NCBI RefSeq assembly: GCF_004352825.1
Contig: NZ_SJRW01000001.1
Location: 1,178,001 to 1,242,000, forward strand
Length of the DNA: 64,000 nucleotides
From: Luteimonas arsenica
GTDB lineage: Bacteria; Pseudomonadota; Gammaproteobacteria; Xanthomonadales; Xanthomonadaceae
Direction of reading: 5' to 3'
Below, in pieces: positions 48,361-57,208 of the stretch. Positions within the stretch are counted from its first letter, which is position 1, and each line of letters opens with the position of its first letter. The translations under genes and the position numbers were made by a program. Under the pieces are notes generated by a model. It did no database searches, was not told where the DNA came from, and saw only the letters and a program-made list of their open reading frames with translations.

Positions 48361-48696
48361 ATGAACCTGCTCGACTTCTTCATCGCCCCCGCCTATGCCC
48401 AGGCCGCGCCGCCGGCGCAGAGCCCGCTGAGCATGTTCGCCTTCCCGGTGATCCTGCTGCTCATCATGTACTTCCTGATGATCCGCCCGCAGATGAAGCG
48501 TGCCAAGGAACACCGCGCCATGGTCGAGAAGCTCTCGGTCGGTGACGAGGTGATCACCAGCGGCGGCATCGCCGGCGTGGTGCGCCGCGTGGGCGACAGC
48601 TTCATCACCGTCGAGATCGCCGACAAGGTGGAGATCCGCGTGCAGAAGAACGCCGTCGGCAACGTGCTGCCCAAGGGCTCGCTGAAGGCCGACTGA
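48361..48696 (+). CDS. yajC: Preprotein translocase subunit YajC
   Basis: 111-residue inner-membrane protein that associates with SecDF. One membrane helix is at about 22-41 (FAFPVILLLIMYFLMIRPQ), followed by the KRAKEHRAMVEKLSVGDEVITSGGIAGVVRRV cytosolic domain. Standard length and position downstream of tgt. The 106 nt to secD contain only GC-rich inverted repeats. Confidence 0.96.
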   Translation: MNLLDFFIAPAYAQAAPPAQSPLSMFAFPVILLLIMYFLMIRPQMKRAKEHRAMVEKLSVGDEVITSGGIAGVVRRVGDSFITVEIADKVEIRVQKNAVGNVLPKGSLKAD

Positions 48697-48802
48697 CACC
48701 CGCCGGAACCCCCGGGGCCGGCATCGCCGCCGGCCCGCGGCCGGCGCCCGCTCCCGAACCCGTCTCTCCCGCCCGCGGGACGACCTCGCGCAAGACCCGA
48801 CC

Positions 48803-50668
48803 ATGCTCGAATTTCCCCGCTGGAAGTACGTCGTCATCCTCCTGGTGGTGTTGCTGAGCGCGCTGTACGCGCTGCCCAACATCTACCCGCAGGATCCCTC
48901 GGTGCAGATCACCTCCAACCGCGGTGCCGCCACCGGCGCCGAGCTGGACGCGAAGATCCAGGCCGCCCTGGCCGAAGCCGGCGTCACCGCGAAGTCGGTC
49001 GACACCACCGACGAAGGCGAGCGCATGGTCCGCCTGCTCGACCTCGACGACCAGACGAAGGCCGCCGATGCCCTGCGCCCGGTGCTGGGCGACGACTACG
49101 TGGTCGCGCTGAACCTCGCCTCGACGGTGCCCGACTGGCTGTCGTGGTTCGGCGCCAAGCCGATGCTGCTGGGCCTGGACCTGCAGGGCGGCGTGCACTT
49201 CGTGCTCCAGGTCGACCAGAAGGCGGCCCTGGACAAGCGCCTGGACGCCTATGCCGACGAAGTCCGCCAGGTGCTGCGCGACAACCGCATCCGCTACGAG
49301 TCGGTCGAGCGCAACGCCGCCGGCACCACCGTGGCACTGCTTGCCGATGCCGCCGACGCCGACCGCGCCATGTCGCTGCTGGCCACGGCGCAGCCGACCC
49401 TGCTGCGCGAGGCCGTCGGCAGCCGCATCACCATCCGCGTGCCCGAGACCGAGCTCAACCAGATCTCGGCCGACGCCATCGACCAGAACATCACCACCCT
49501 GCGCAACCGCGTCGACGAAGTCGGCGTGGGCGAGCCGGTGATCACCCGCCAGGGCAACGACCGCGTGGTCGTGCAGCTGCCGGGCGTGCAGGACACCGCC
49601 GAGGCCAAGCGCATGATCGGCGCCACGGCCACCCTGGAATACCGCGCGGTGATCGACGGCGACCCCTATGACGCCGCGGCCACCGGCAACGTCCCGCCCG
49701 AAGCCCGCCTGTACTACCAGCGCCGCACCGGCATCGACGGCAAGCCGATCCCGGTGCTGCTGTCCAAGCGCGTGATCGCCTCGGGCGAGCAGATGGTCGC
49801 GGCCCAGTCCACGCTGGACGAGAACGGCATGCCGGCGGTAAGCGTCACGCTCAACAACATCGGTGGCCAGCGCATGTTCGACTTCACCTCGGTCAGCGTC
49901 GGTAAGCCGATGGCGGTGGTGTACATCGAGCGCGTGCCGCAGGTGACGACCAATGCCGCGGGCGAGGAGGTGCGCAGCTTCCGCGTCAGCGAGGAGGTGA
50001 TCTCGGTCGCCAACATCAACGGCGTGTTCGGCAAGCAGTTCCAGACCACCGGCCTGGAGAAGGCCGAGGCCGACGGCTTGGCGCGCCTGCTGCGCTCGGG
50101 TTCGCTGGCCGCGCCGATGGACTTCATCGAAGAGCGCATCGTCGGCCCCAGCCTCGGCAAGGAGAACGTCGCGCGCGGCACCACGGCGGTGCTCTACGCC
50201 TTCGTGTTCACGCTGCTGTTCTTCGGCATCTACTACCGCATGTTCGGCCTGTTCACCTGCGTCGCGCTGCTGCTCAACCTGCTGATGGTGGTCGCGATCA
50301 TGAGCGTGTTCGGCGCGACCATGTCGCTGCCGGGCTTCGCCGGCCTGGCGCTGTCGATCGGCATGTCGGTGGACGCCAACGTGCTGATCAACGAGCGCAT
50401 CCGCGAGGAGTTGCGCGCCGGGATGCCGCCGCGGGCGGCCATCGCCAACGGCTACGACAAGGCCTCGGGTACCATCTTCGACTCCAACATGACCGCGCTG
50501 CTGGCCGGCGTGGCGCTGTTCGCCTTCGGCACCGGCCCGCTCAAGGGCTTCGCGGTGACGATGGTGATCGGCATCCTGACCTCGGTGTTCACCGCGGTGA
50601 CCGTCTCGCGCGGCATCGCCACCCTGGTCTACGGCGGCAAGCGCAAGCTCAAGACCCTGGCCATCTGA
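48803..50668 (+). CDS. secD: Protein translocase subunit SecD
   Basis: 621-residue RND-type protein that uses the proton gradient to help exported proteins leave the Sec channel. N-terminal helix, then the first periplasmic region with GLDLQGGVHFVLQVD, the P1 head domain, the ITTLRNRVDEVGVGEPVITRQG segment, and six C-terminal helices. Among these are the GPSLGKENVARG loop, GLALSIGMSVDANVLINERIREEL and AIANGYDKASGTIFDSN. secF follows after 16 nt. Confidence 0.97.
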   Translation: MLEFPRWKYVVILLVVLLSALYALPNIYPQDPSVQITSNRGAATGAELDAKIQAALAEAGVTAKSVDTTDEGERMVRLLDLDDQTKAADALRPVLGDDYVVALNLASTVPDWLSWFGAKPMLLGLDLQGGVHFVLQVDQKAALDKRLDAYADEVRQVLRDNRIRYESVERNAAGTTVALLADAADADRAMSLLATAQPTLLREAVGSRITIRVPETELNQISADAIDQNITTLRNRVDEVGVGEPVITRQGNDRVVVQLPGVQDTAEAKRMIGATATLEYRAVIDGDPYDAAATGNVPPEARLYYQRRTGIDGKPIPVLLSKRVIASGEQMVAAQSTLDENGMPAVSVTLNNIGGQRMFDFTSVSVGKPMAVVYIERVPQVTTNAAGEEVRSFRVSEEVISVANINGVFGKQFQTTGLEKAEADGLARLLRSGSLAAPMDFIEERIVGPSLGKENVARGTTAVLYAFVFTLLFFGIYYRMFGLFTCVALLLNLLMVVAIMSVFGATMSLPGFAGLALSIGMSVDANVLINERIREELRAGMPPRAAIANGYDKASGTIFDSNMTALLAGVALFAFGTGPLKGFAVTMVIGILTSVFTAVTVSRGIATLVYGGKRKLKTLAI

Positions 50669-50684
50669 CGCGGGCATACGACAC

Positions 50685-51650
50685 ATGAACATTTTTCCCC
50701 TGCGCCTGATCCCGGCCACCCCCAACCTCAACTTCATGCGGCTGCGCTGGGTGTCGGTGGCGGTGTTCGCACTGCTCGCCGTCGCCACCATCGCGGCGAT
50801 CGCCGGCAAGGGCTTCAACTACGCGCTCGACTTCACCGGCGGCACCGTGGTCGAGCTGCGCTTCGAGCAGCCGGCCGACGTCGACGGCGTCCGCGACCGG
50901 CTGGCCGCGGCCGGCTACCCCGGCGCCCAGGTGCAGACCTTCGGCAGCGGCAGCGACCTGCTGGTGCGCCTGCAGCCGCGCGACGGCGAGACCAGCGCGG
51001 ACGCGACCTCGCGCACGGCCGCGGAAGTGCTGGCGGCGGCGTCCACCGAGGCCAATACCGCCACCATCCAGAGCAGCGCCTTCGTCGGCCCGCAGGTGGG
51101 TCGCGACCTGGCGATGAACGGGCTGTACGCGGTGCTGTTCGTGGTCGTGGGCTTCCTGATCTACATCGGCTTCCGCTTCGAGTGGAAGTTCGCGGTCGCG
51201 GCGATCGTGACCACGCTCAACGATGTGCTGATCGTGGCCGGCTGGTTCGCGATCAGCGGCCACGAGTTCGACCTGACGGTGCTTGCGGGCCTGCTGTCGG
51301 TGATGGGCTTCTCGATCAACGACACCATCGTGGTCTTCGACCGCGTGCGCGAGAACTTCCGCAGCATGCGCGCGCCGCCGATGGAGGTGCTCAACGCCTC
51401 GATCAACCAGACCCTGTCGCGCACCATCATCACCTCGGTGGTGGCGTTCCTGACCGTGCTGGCGCTGTACCTGTACGGCGGTGGTTCGCTGGAGGGCATG
51501 TCGCTGGCGATGATGTTCGGCATCGTGATCGGCACGCTTTCGTCGATCCTGGTGGCCTGCCCGCTGCTGACCATGGGCTTCCTCAAAGTCACCAAGCAGG
51601 ACCTGCTGCCCAAGGCGCGCGACGACGCCGAACTCGCCCGCCGGCCCTGA
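50685..51650 (+). CDS. secF: Protein translocase subunit SecF
   Basis: 321-residue partner of SecD with the same fold at smaller size. Key segments: GFNYALDFTGGTVVELRFE, VGPQVGRDLAMNG, SVMGFSINDTIVVFDRVREN and INQTLSRTIITS. Six helices. Last gene of the tgt-yajC-secD-secF operon, with an intrinsic terminator just downstream. Confidence 0.97.
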   Translation: MNIFPLRLIPATPNLNFMRLRWVSVAVFALLAVATIAAIAGKGFNYALDFTGGTVVELRFEQPADVDGVRDRLAAAGYPGAQVQTFGSGSDLLVRLQPRDGETSADATSRTAAEVLAAASTEANTATIQSSAFVGPQVGRDLAMNGLYAVLFVVVGFLIYIGFRFEWKFAVAAIVTTLNDVLIVAGWFAISGHEFDLTVLAGLLSVMGFSINDTIVVFDRVRENFRSMRAPPMEVLNASINQTLSRTIITSVVAFLTVLALYLYGGGSLEGMSLAMMFGIVIGTLSSILVACPLLTMGFLKVTKQDLLPKARDDAELARRP

Positions 51651-51669
51651 GCAAGCGGTTGCGCAAACG

Positions 51670-51697
51670 AAAAACCCCGCCGGAGTGCGGGGTTTTT
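51670..51697 (+). terminator. Intrinsic terminator of the secDF operon
   Basis: AAAAACCCCGC pairs perfectly with GCGGGGTTTTT (11 bp including the A/T flanks) around a 6-nt loop, 19 nt after the secF stop. The A-run on the other side makes it potentially bidirectional, also serving the convergent suhB gene. Confidence 0.88.
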
Positions 51698-51743
51698 CTT
51701 TCGTGGGCGTGCGGGAGCGGCAAGCCCCCGGCCTGAGGCCCTG

Positions 51744-52568
51744 TCAGAACGCGGCGGCGTAACCGGAGGCGACGATGGTCTTCTGCAGCGCGTCGGCCAC
51801 GCGCAGGTTGCCGGCGACGATCTGGCGGCTCTGCATGGCCACGTGCACCGGGCCGATCGCGGCGCCCTTGTAGTCGCTGACCTTGCCGCCGGCCTCGCGC
51901 ACCATCAGCATGCCCGCGGCGATGTCCCAGGCCTGCACGCCGGCTTCGAAATAGCCGTCGATGCGGCCGGCGGCCACGTAGGCGAGGTCGAGTGCGGCCG
52001 AGCCCGTGCGGCGCACGTCCTCGGCCACCGACAGCACCTGGCGCAGGCAGTCGAACTGGGCGGCGGTGCGCGAACGCTCGCGCGGGTGGAAACCGGTGGC
52101 GACGGTGGCGCCGGCCAGGTCCTTGCGGTCGGCGATGCGGATGCGCTTCTCGTTGAGCTGGGTGCCGGCGCCGCGGGTCGCGGTGAACAGCTCGTTGCGC
52201 AACGGGTCGAAGATCACCCCGTGCAGCGGCTCCGGGCCTTCGCACAGCGCGATCGAGACGCACCAGTGGGGGAGGCCGCGCAGGTAGTTGCTGGTGCCGT
52301 CCAGCGGGTCGATGACCCAGGTGTAGCGGCTGGCGCCCTTGCTGCCCTTCTGCTCGCCGTATTCCTCGCCAAGCACCGCGTATTCGGGATAGGCGCGGCG
52401 CAGTTCCTTGACCACCGCCGCCTCGGCCTGGCGGTCGACTTCGCTGGCGTAGTCCATGCGGTCCTTCTCGACGACGTTGATCGCGTCGAGCTTGTGCATG
52501 TGGCGCAGCAGGACGTTGCCGCCGGCGCGGGCCGCCTTGACCATGATGTTGACGGCAGGTTGTTGCAT
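51744..52568 (-). CDS. suhB: Inositol monophosphatase family protein (SuhB-like)
   Basis: 274 residues. Mg-dependent phosphatase fold with the motifs [32 protein letters not shown] (metal ligands) and [16 protein letters not shown]. SuhB also binds RNA polymerase/NusA in rRNA antitermination. ATG 52568 gives the usual [17 protein letters not shown] start. Divergent from trmJ across 85 nt, a conserved arrangement. Confidence 0.93.
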   Translation of the reverse strand: MQQPAVNIMVKAARAGGNVLLRHMHKLDAINVVEKDRMDYASEVDRQAEAAVVKELRRAYPEYAVLGEEYGEQKGSKGASRYTWVIDPLDGTSNYLRGLPHWCVSIALCEGPEPLHGVIFDPLRNELFTATRGAGTQLNEKRIRIADRKDLAGATVATGFHPRERSRTAAQFDCLRQVLSVAEDVRRTGSAALDLAYVAAGRIDGYFEAGVQAWDIAAGMLMVREAGGKVSDYKGAAIGPVHVAMQSRQIVAGNLRVADALQKTIVASGYAAAF

Positions 52569-52653
52569 CGCAGGCGGGCTCCGGCGTTGGGGTGGACGGC
52601 AGGGGGAAAGAACAGGCGGCTCGAGGCCGTCGCACAGTTTACCATTCGCGCCC

Positions 52654-53430
52654 ATGAACACCGTCCAGCCAGGCGGCGAGGTCCGCATCGTCCTCGTCGG
52701 CACCCAGCATCCCGGGAACATCGGCTCCGCCGCCCGCGCCATCAAGACCATGGGCCTGGAGCGGCTGGTGCTGGTGGCGCCGGAGCGCTATCCGCACGCC
52801 GACGCCTCGGCCATGGCCGCGGGCGCCGACGACGTGCTGGCCGACGCGGCCATCGTGGGCAGCCTCGCCGAAGCCGTGGCCGATTGCGCCCTGGTCATTG
52901 GCTGCACCGCGCGCAGCCGGCGCATCCAGCTGGAGGAGCTGTCGCCGCGCGCGGGCGCCGCGCGCCTGCTTGATGCCGTCGGTCCCGGCGCGCCGGTGGC
53001 CCTGGTCTTCGGCCGCGAGCGCACCGGCCTGGACAACGACGAGCTGCAGCTCTGCCACGCCGCGGTGCATATCCCCGCCAATCCCGGCTACAGCTCCCTG
53101 AACCTCGCGGCGGCCGTCCAGGTGCTGGCCTACGAGCTGCGGGTGGCCCTGCTGGAGCGGGCCGCGCTGCCCACCGGCGGCGGCGACGGCCATCGCGAGC
53201 CGCTGGCCAGCCATGCGCAGCTCGAGGGCTTCTTCGCGCAGTTGGGCGACACCCTCGACGACATCGATTTCCACAAGGGCCGCGCGCCGGAATCGGCGCT
53301 GCGCAAGCTGCGGCGGATCTTCCTGCGCTGCGGGCTGGACGAACGCGAGGTGCGGCTGCTGCGCGGGGTGCTGGCCGATGCCCAGCGCATGGCACGGCTG
53401 GCCGGCGCCAGCGGCGGGGAACGCCGCTGA
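52654..53430 (+). CDS. trmJ: tRNA (cytidine/uridine-2'-O-)-methyltransferase TrmJ
   Basis: 258-residue SPOUT-class enzyme that 2'-O-methylates tRNA position 32. Motifs: [38 protein letters not shown] and [22 protein letters not shown] form the knotted SAM site; the C-terminal helical extension ([18 protein letters not shown]) is TrmJ-specific. Its usual neighbours cysE/iscR are not here. Confidence 0.94.
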   Translation: MNTVQPGGEVRIVLVGTQHPGNIGSAARAIKTMGLERLVLVAPERYPHADASAMAAGADDVLADAAIVGSLAEAVADCALVIGCTARSRRIQLEELSPRAGAARLLDAVGPGAPVALVFGRERTGLDNDELQLCHAAVHIPANPGYSSLNLAAAVQVLAYELRVALLERAALPTGGGDGHREPLASHAQLEGFFAQLGDTLDDIDFHKGRAPESALRKLRRIFLRCGLDEREVRLLRGVLADAQRMARLAGASGGERR

Positions 53431-53500
53431 GATGTGCCGGCCGTCATGTTTTCGGATAGGCTGCGGCAACGTCCGCACGCCGAGCCCGAGCCGCTTCCCG

Positions 53501-54418
53501 ATGCCCCGCCGCTTCCGCCTGATGCTGGCCGCGATGGTCGCGTCGATCGCCGCCTGGGGCGCCCCGGCCGCCGCCGAGCCCGGCGTGCTGGTCCTCGGCC
53601 GCATCAGCGACGACCCCGCCGCGCACTACGGCCAGCTCAAGCAGCTGCTCGACTACGTCGTGCCGCGCATGTCCGATGTCGGCATCCGCGAGGGCAGGGT
53701 GCTGATGGCCCGCGACAGCAAGCAGATGGAGAGTTACCTCCGTCGCGGCCGCGTGGACTGGGTCACCGAGACCTCGGCCAGCGCGATGGCGCTGGAGGCG
53801 CGCGCCGGGGCCAGGCCGCTGCTGCTGACCGAACGCAGTGGGGTGGGCGCCTACCACACGGTGTTCATTGCCCGCCGCGACCGCGGGATCGACAGCCTCG
53901 AGGACCTGCGCGGGCACAGCATCGCCTTCCAGAACCCGGCCTCGACCAGCGCCTATTTCGTCCCGGCGATGACCCTGATCGGCCGCGGGCTCGACATGGA
54001 GATCCTGCTGTCGCCCTTCGACCGCCCGGCCGAAGGTTCGGTGGGCTATCTGTTCGCGCGCTCGGAGCTCAACGTCTCCACCTGGGTGCACAAGGGCCTG
54101 GTCGATGCCGGCGCCTTCAGCAACCTCGACTGGGACAGCGTCCAGCGGATGCCCGAGAGCTACCGCCAGGACCTGATGGTGTTCCACGTCACCGACGAGT
54201 ACCCGCGCGCCCTCGAGATGGTGCGCGGCGACCTGGATCCGGCGGTCGCCGCGCGACTGCGCGAGGTCCTGGCCGACGCCGCCAACGACCCGGCGGCCAG
54301 CGAGGCCCTGCAGCGATTCTTCGGCACCACGCGCTTCCTGCCCGTCAATGCCGACACCCGGCGTTCGCTCGACGTACTGCGCGACGGCGTCCTGCGCGTT
54401 GGCACGGTGATCGAATGA
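53501..54418 (+). CDS. PhnD-like periplasmic phosphate/phosphonate-binding protein
   Basis: 305 residues with a signal peptide (1-25, GAPAAAEP). Type II periplasmic-binding fold with ISDDPAAHYGQLKQLLDYV, DWVTETSASAM, LEDLRGHSIAFQNPASTSAYFVPAMTL and YRQDLMVFHVTDEYP, matching PhnD/TctC-like proteins. No ABC permease or ATPase gene accompanies it. Instead its stop overlaps (ATGA) the start of a membrane GGDEF-EAL protein, so it probably acts as the ligand sensor for that enzyme rather than in transport. ATG 53501 starts the signal peptide. Confidence 0.8.
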   Translation: MPRRFRLMLAAMVASIAAWGAPAAAEPGVLVLGRISDDPAAHYGQLKQLLDYVVPRMSDVGIREGRVLMARDSKQMESYLRRGRVDWVTETSASAMALEARAGARPLLLTERSGVGAYHTVFIARRDRGIDSLEDLRGHSIAFQNPASTSAYFVPAMTLIGRGLDMEILLSPFDRPAEGSVGYLFARSELNVSTWVHKGLVDAGAFSNLDWDSVQRMPESYRQDLMVFHVTDEYPRALEMVRGDLDPAVAARLREVLADAANDPAASEALQRFFGTTRFLPVNADTRRSLDVLRDGVLRVGTVIE

Positions 54419-56544
54419 TCGGCGGCGGCAACGGACTCTACACCCGCTTCCTGGCCGCGCTGGCGTTGTCGGTGCTGGCGGTGCTGGCGGTGGTGGCGGT
54501 GGTGCTGCACCGCCAGGAAGTGATGCGCAGCGAGGTCCTTGACCTCGGCAAGCAGTCCATGCACGCGCTGGCCTTCGACCGCCTGGCCGAACGCTCGGAG
54601 GCGGCCGCGGTCGAGCTCGCCGGTGGCCTGGTCAATCCCCTGTACTACTTCGACCTCGACGAGATCGGCGTCCTCCTGCGCGCCGCGCTGCGGCAGCCCG
54701 ACGTCGCCTATGCCGTGGTCTACGACAACGACGGCGCGGTGATCCACGACGGCTCCCGCGACATCCGCACCTATGGCCAGGTGATGGACGACCCGATGGC
54801 CTTCGAGGTCGTCACCGCGCGCGCGCCGCACGTGCAGGTGAGCGACGCGGTGCTGGACGTGGCGGTGCCGCTGTACATCGGCGAAGTCCGCCTGGGCGGG
54901 CTGCGGATGGGCTATTCGCTGGCCTCGGTGACCGATGACGAACGGCGCGCGGCCGCCAGCATGGGCGGCAGGCTCGAGGTCATCGGCCAGCGCCACGCCG
55001 GCTGGATCGTGGCGCTGATGGCCGGCTTGGTGCTGCTGGCGGTGGGCCTGGGCGTGCTGGTGCAGCGTGCCCTGGTGCGTCCGGTGCGCCAGTTGGCCGA
55101 CGCCGCCCGCGAGATCGAGGCCGGCAACTTCATCGCAGAGCTCCCCGACAGCCAGCGCCGGGACGAGGTCGGCGACCTGATGCGTGCCTTCGGCCGCATG
55201 CGCGAGAGCATCGCCCGCCACGACCGCGACATGCGGCGCATGGCCTATACCGATTCGCTCACCGGCCTGGCCAACCGTCTGGCCTTCCGCGAGGCGCTGG
55301 ACCGCAGGCTGATGGAGCTGCACGGCGCCGGGCGCCAGCTGGCGCTGCTGTTCGCCGACATCGACGACTTCAAGCGGGTCAACGACACCCTTGGCCACGA
55401 CGCCGGCGACGAGGTCCTGGTGCAGTTCGCCAACCGGATCCGCGAGACCGTGGACCGGCTGGGCGGCGAGGGCGCGGTGCTGGCGCGCTTCGGCGGCGAC
55501 GAGTTCGTGATCCTGGCGGAATCCCCGTACAGCGGCGACGGCATCCGCGACGAGGCCGGCCACTTGGCCGAGACCCTGGTCGCCGAGCTCAACCGGCCGA
55601 TCGTGGTCGGCGGGCGCCAGGTGTTCCTGGGCACCTCCATCGGCGTCACCGTGTTCCCCGACGATGCCGTCAGCGCCGCCATGCTGATGAAGAACGGCGA
55701 CATCGCCATGTACCAGGCGAAGGTGGCCGGCAAGAACTGCCACCGCTTCTACAGCCGGGCCATGGACCAGGCGGTGGAGCGCAGGGTGCGCATGGAGCAG
55801 GACCTGCGCGGCGCCTGGGAGCGCGGCGAGCTCAGTCTGGCCTACCAGCCGGTGTACCGGCTCGAGGACCGGCGCCTGGCGGGCGCCGAGGCCCTGCTGC
55901 GCTGGCAGCACCCCGAGCAGGGTGCGATCGCGCCTTCGGTGTTCATCGATGTCGCCGAGCAGAGCGGGCTGATCGAGACCCTGGGCCCGCAGGTGCTGCG
56001 CGCGGCCTGCGAGGACGCCATGCAGTGGCGCCGCGACTTCCCCGGCAGCGACCTGTTCGTCTCGGTCAACGTCTCGCCGCGGCAACTGCGCAGCGGCGAC
56101 CTGGCCGCGCTGGTCGACCAGATGCTGGCCCAGACCGGGCTGCCCGCCGAGGGCCTGCACATCGAGCTGACCGAAACCGCGGTGATCGGCGACGAGGTGC
56201 GGGTGAGCAGCCTGCTCGCACGGCTGCGCGACGCCGGGGTCAAGGTCTGGCTCGACGATTTCGGCACCGGCTTCTCCGGCCTGAGCCACCTGCGCCGGGT
56301 GCCGGTGGACGGCGTCAAGATCGACCGCAGCTTCGTCGCCGACGTGCTGCGCGATCCCGACGACCTGGCGCTGACCACGGCGATCATCGCGATGGCGCAC
56401 TCGCTTGGCATCACCGTGGTCGCAGAGGGCGTGGAGAAGGAAGGGCAGTACGACGTGCTGCGCGAACGCGGCTGCGACCTGGCCCAGGGTTACTGGCTCG
56501 GCCATCCCATGACCGGGCACGATTTCCGCGGCCTGCTGTCCTGA
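54415..56544 (+). CDS. Membrane c-di-GMP enzyme with HAMP, GGDEF and EAL domains
   Basis: 709 residues. A membrane helix (about 11-31), a ~165-residue periplasmic sensor domain (LVNPLYYFDLDEIGVLLRAAL..), a second helix (about 197-219) and HAMP (to ~275) lead to GGDEF (motif GGDEF at 360-364, DIDDFKRVNDTLGHDAGD) and EAL (EAL at 492-494, LTETAVIGDEV, DDFGTGFSG, VKIDRSFV, VVAEGVEKE). Both catalytic motifs look intact, so it could make or break c-di-GMP. The LVNPLYYFDLDEI element is typical of sensors paired with periplasmic binding proteins. Translationally coupled to the PhnD-like gene. Confidence 0.93.
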   Translation: MIGGGNGLYTRFLAALALSVLAVLAVVAVVLHRQEVMRSEVLDLGKQSMHALAFDRLAERSEAAAVELAGGLVNPLYYFDLDEIGVLLRAALRQPDVAYAVVYDNDGAVIHDGSRDIRTYGQVMDDPMAFEVVTARAPHVQVSDAVLDVAVPLYIGEVRLGGLRMGYSLASVTDDERRAAASMGGRLEVIGQRHAGWIVALMAGLVLLAVGLGVLVQRALVRPVRQLADAAREIEAGNFIAELPDSQRRDEVGDLMRAFGRMRESIARHDRDMRRMAYTDSLTGLANRLAFREALDRRLMELHGAGRQLALLFADIDDFKRVNDTLGHDAGDEVLVQFANRIRETVDRLGGEGAVLARFGGDEFVILAESPYSGDGIRDEAGHLAETLVAELNRPIVVGGRQVFLGTSIGVTVFPDDAVSAAMLMKNGDIAMYQAKVAGKNCHRFYSRAMDQAVERRVRMEQDLRGAWERGELSLAYQPVYRLEDRRLAGAEALLRWQHPEQGAIAPSVFIDVAEQSGLIETLGPQVLRAACEDAMQWRRDFPGSDLFVSVNVSPRQLRSGDLAALVDQMLAQTGLPAEGLHIELTETAVIGDEVRVSSLLARLRDAGVKVWLDDFGTGFSGLSHLRRVPVDGVKIDRSFVADVLRDPDDLALTTAIIAMAHSLGITVVAEGVEKEGQYDVLRERGCDLAQGYWLGHPMTGHDFRGLLS

Positions 56545-56578
56545 GCCACGGGCCTGTCGTCCGGGCTGCAGCGCGTAG

Positions 56579-57208
56579 TCAGAACAGCCGGGCGGCCCAT
56601 TCCGCCGCCAGCGTCGCAAGCGTGCCGCCGGTGACGCCCAGAACCGCGACCGCCACGGTGCCCGCGATCCAGGCGAACACCATCAGCAGGCCGTCGCGCT
56701 CCACCAGGGCCAGCGCGGCCACCAGCAGCAACAGGCCCAGCGGGTAGTTGGTGAACGGGATCGGCAGCGCGAGCAGGATCCCGAGCAGCACCAGCAGCAG
56801 GCCGGTGAACGCGCGGGCGAGCGGGTGGTCGATCATCGCCGGCAGGCGCGGCCTGACCACGCGCTCCAGGCGCAGCAGCCAGGGCGAGACACGATGTTCG
56901 AAGCGGGCCAGCGTCCCGCGCTTCGGGCCGCGTCCGGAAATCATCCGCGGCAGCCAGGGCCGGCGCATGAACACCAGCAGCTGCAGCCCGATCAGGCTCA
57001 CCAGCGGGCCGCTGAGCGCCCCGGCCACGCCCGGGATCGGCAGGAAGGCGGGCAGGGTGGCGATGAACAGCAGCATCCCGAACAGGCTGCCGCCGAGGCC
57101 CTCGATGACCGAGCCGAGGGTGACGACTTCCCCCTCCGGCCCCGCGGCCAGCGCGGCGAGCACCGCGCGCGCACTCGCCGCGGGCGGCTTCCGGTGGTGC
57201 TCAGTCAT
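56579..57208 (-). CDS. ExoD family membrane protein
   Basis: 209 residues with four to five helices. Family features: GSVIEGLGGSLFGMLLFIATLPAFLPIPGVAG (about 34-65), LQLLVFMRRPWLP and the ALPIPFTNYPLGLLLL helix. ExoD was named for an exopolysaccharide phenotype in rhizobia; its molecular role is unclear. ATG 57208 overlaps the end of the CNNM/CorC gene by 8 nt, so they form an operon. Convergent with the GGDEF-EAL gene. Confidence 0.87.
   Translation of the reverse strand: MTEHHRKPPAASARAVLAALAAGPEGEVVTLGSVIEGLGGSLFGMLLFIATLPAFLPIPGVAGALSGPLVSLIGLQLLVFMRRPWLPRMISGRGPKRGTLARFEHRVSPWLLRLERVVRPRLPAMIDHPLARAFTGLLLVLLGILLALPIPFTNYPLGLLLLVAALALVERDGLLMVFAWIAGTVAVAVLGVTGGTLATLAAEWAARLF

Noticed and set aside
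53430..53500. Second Pho-box candidate (single CCGTCAT) before the PhnD-like gene
   Set aside because: Only one half-site is present; the position of the second repeat (11 bp on) does not match.
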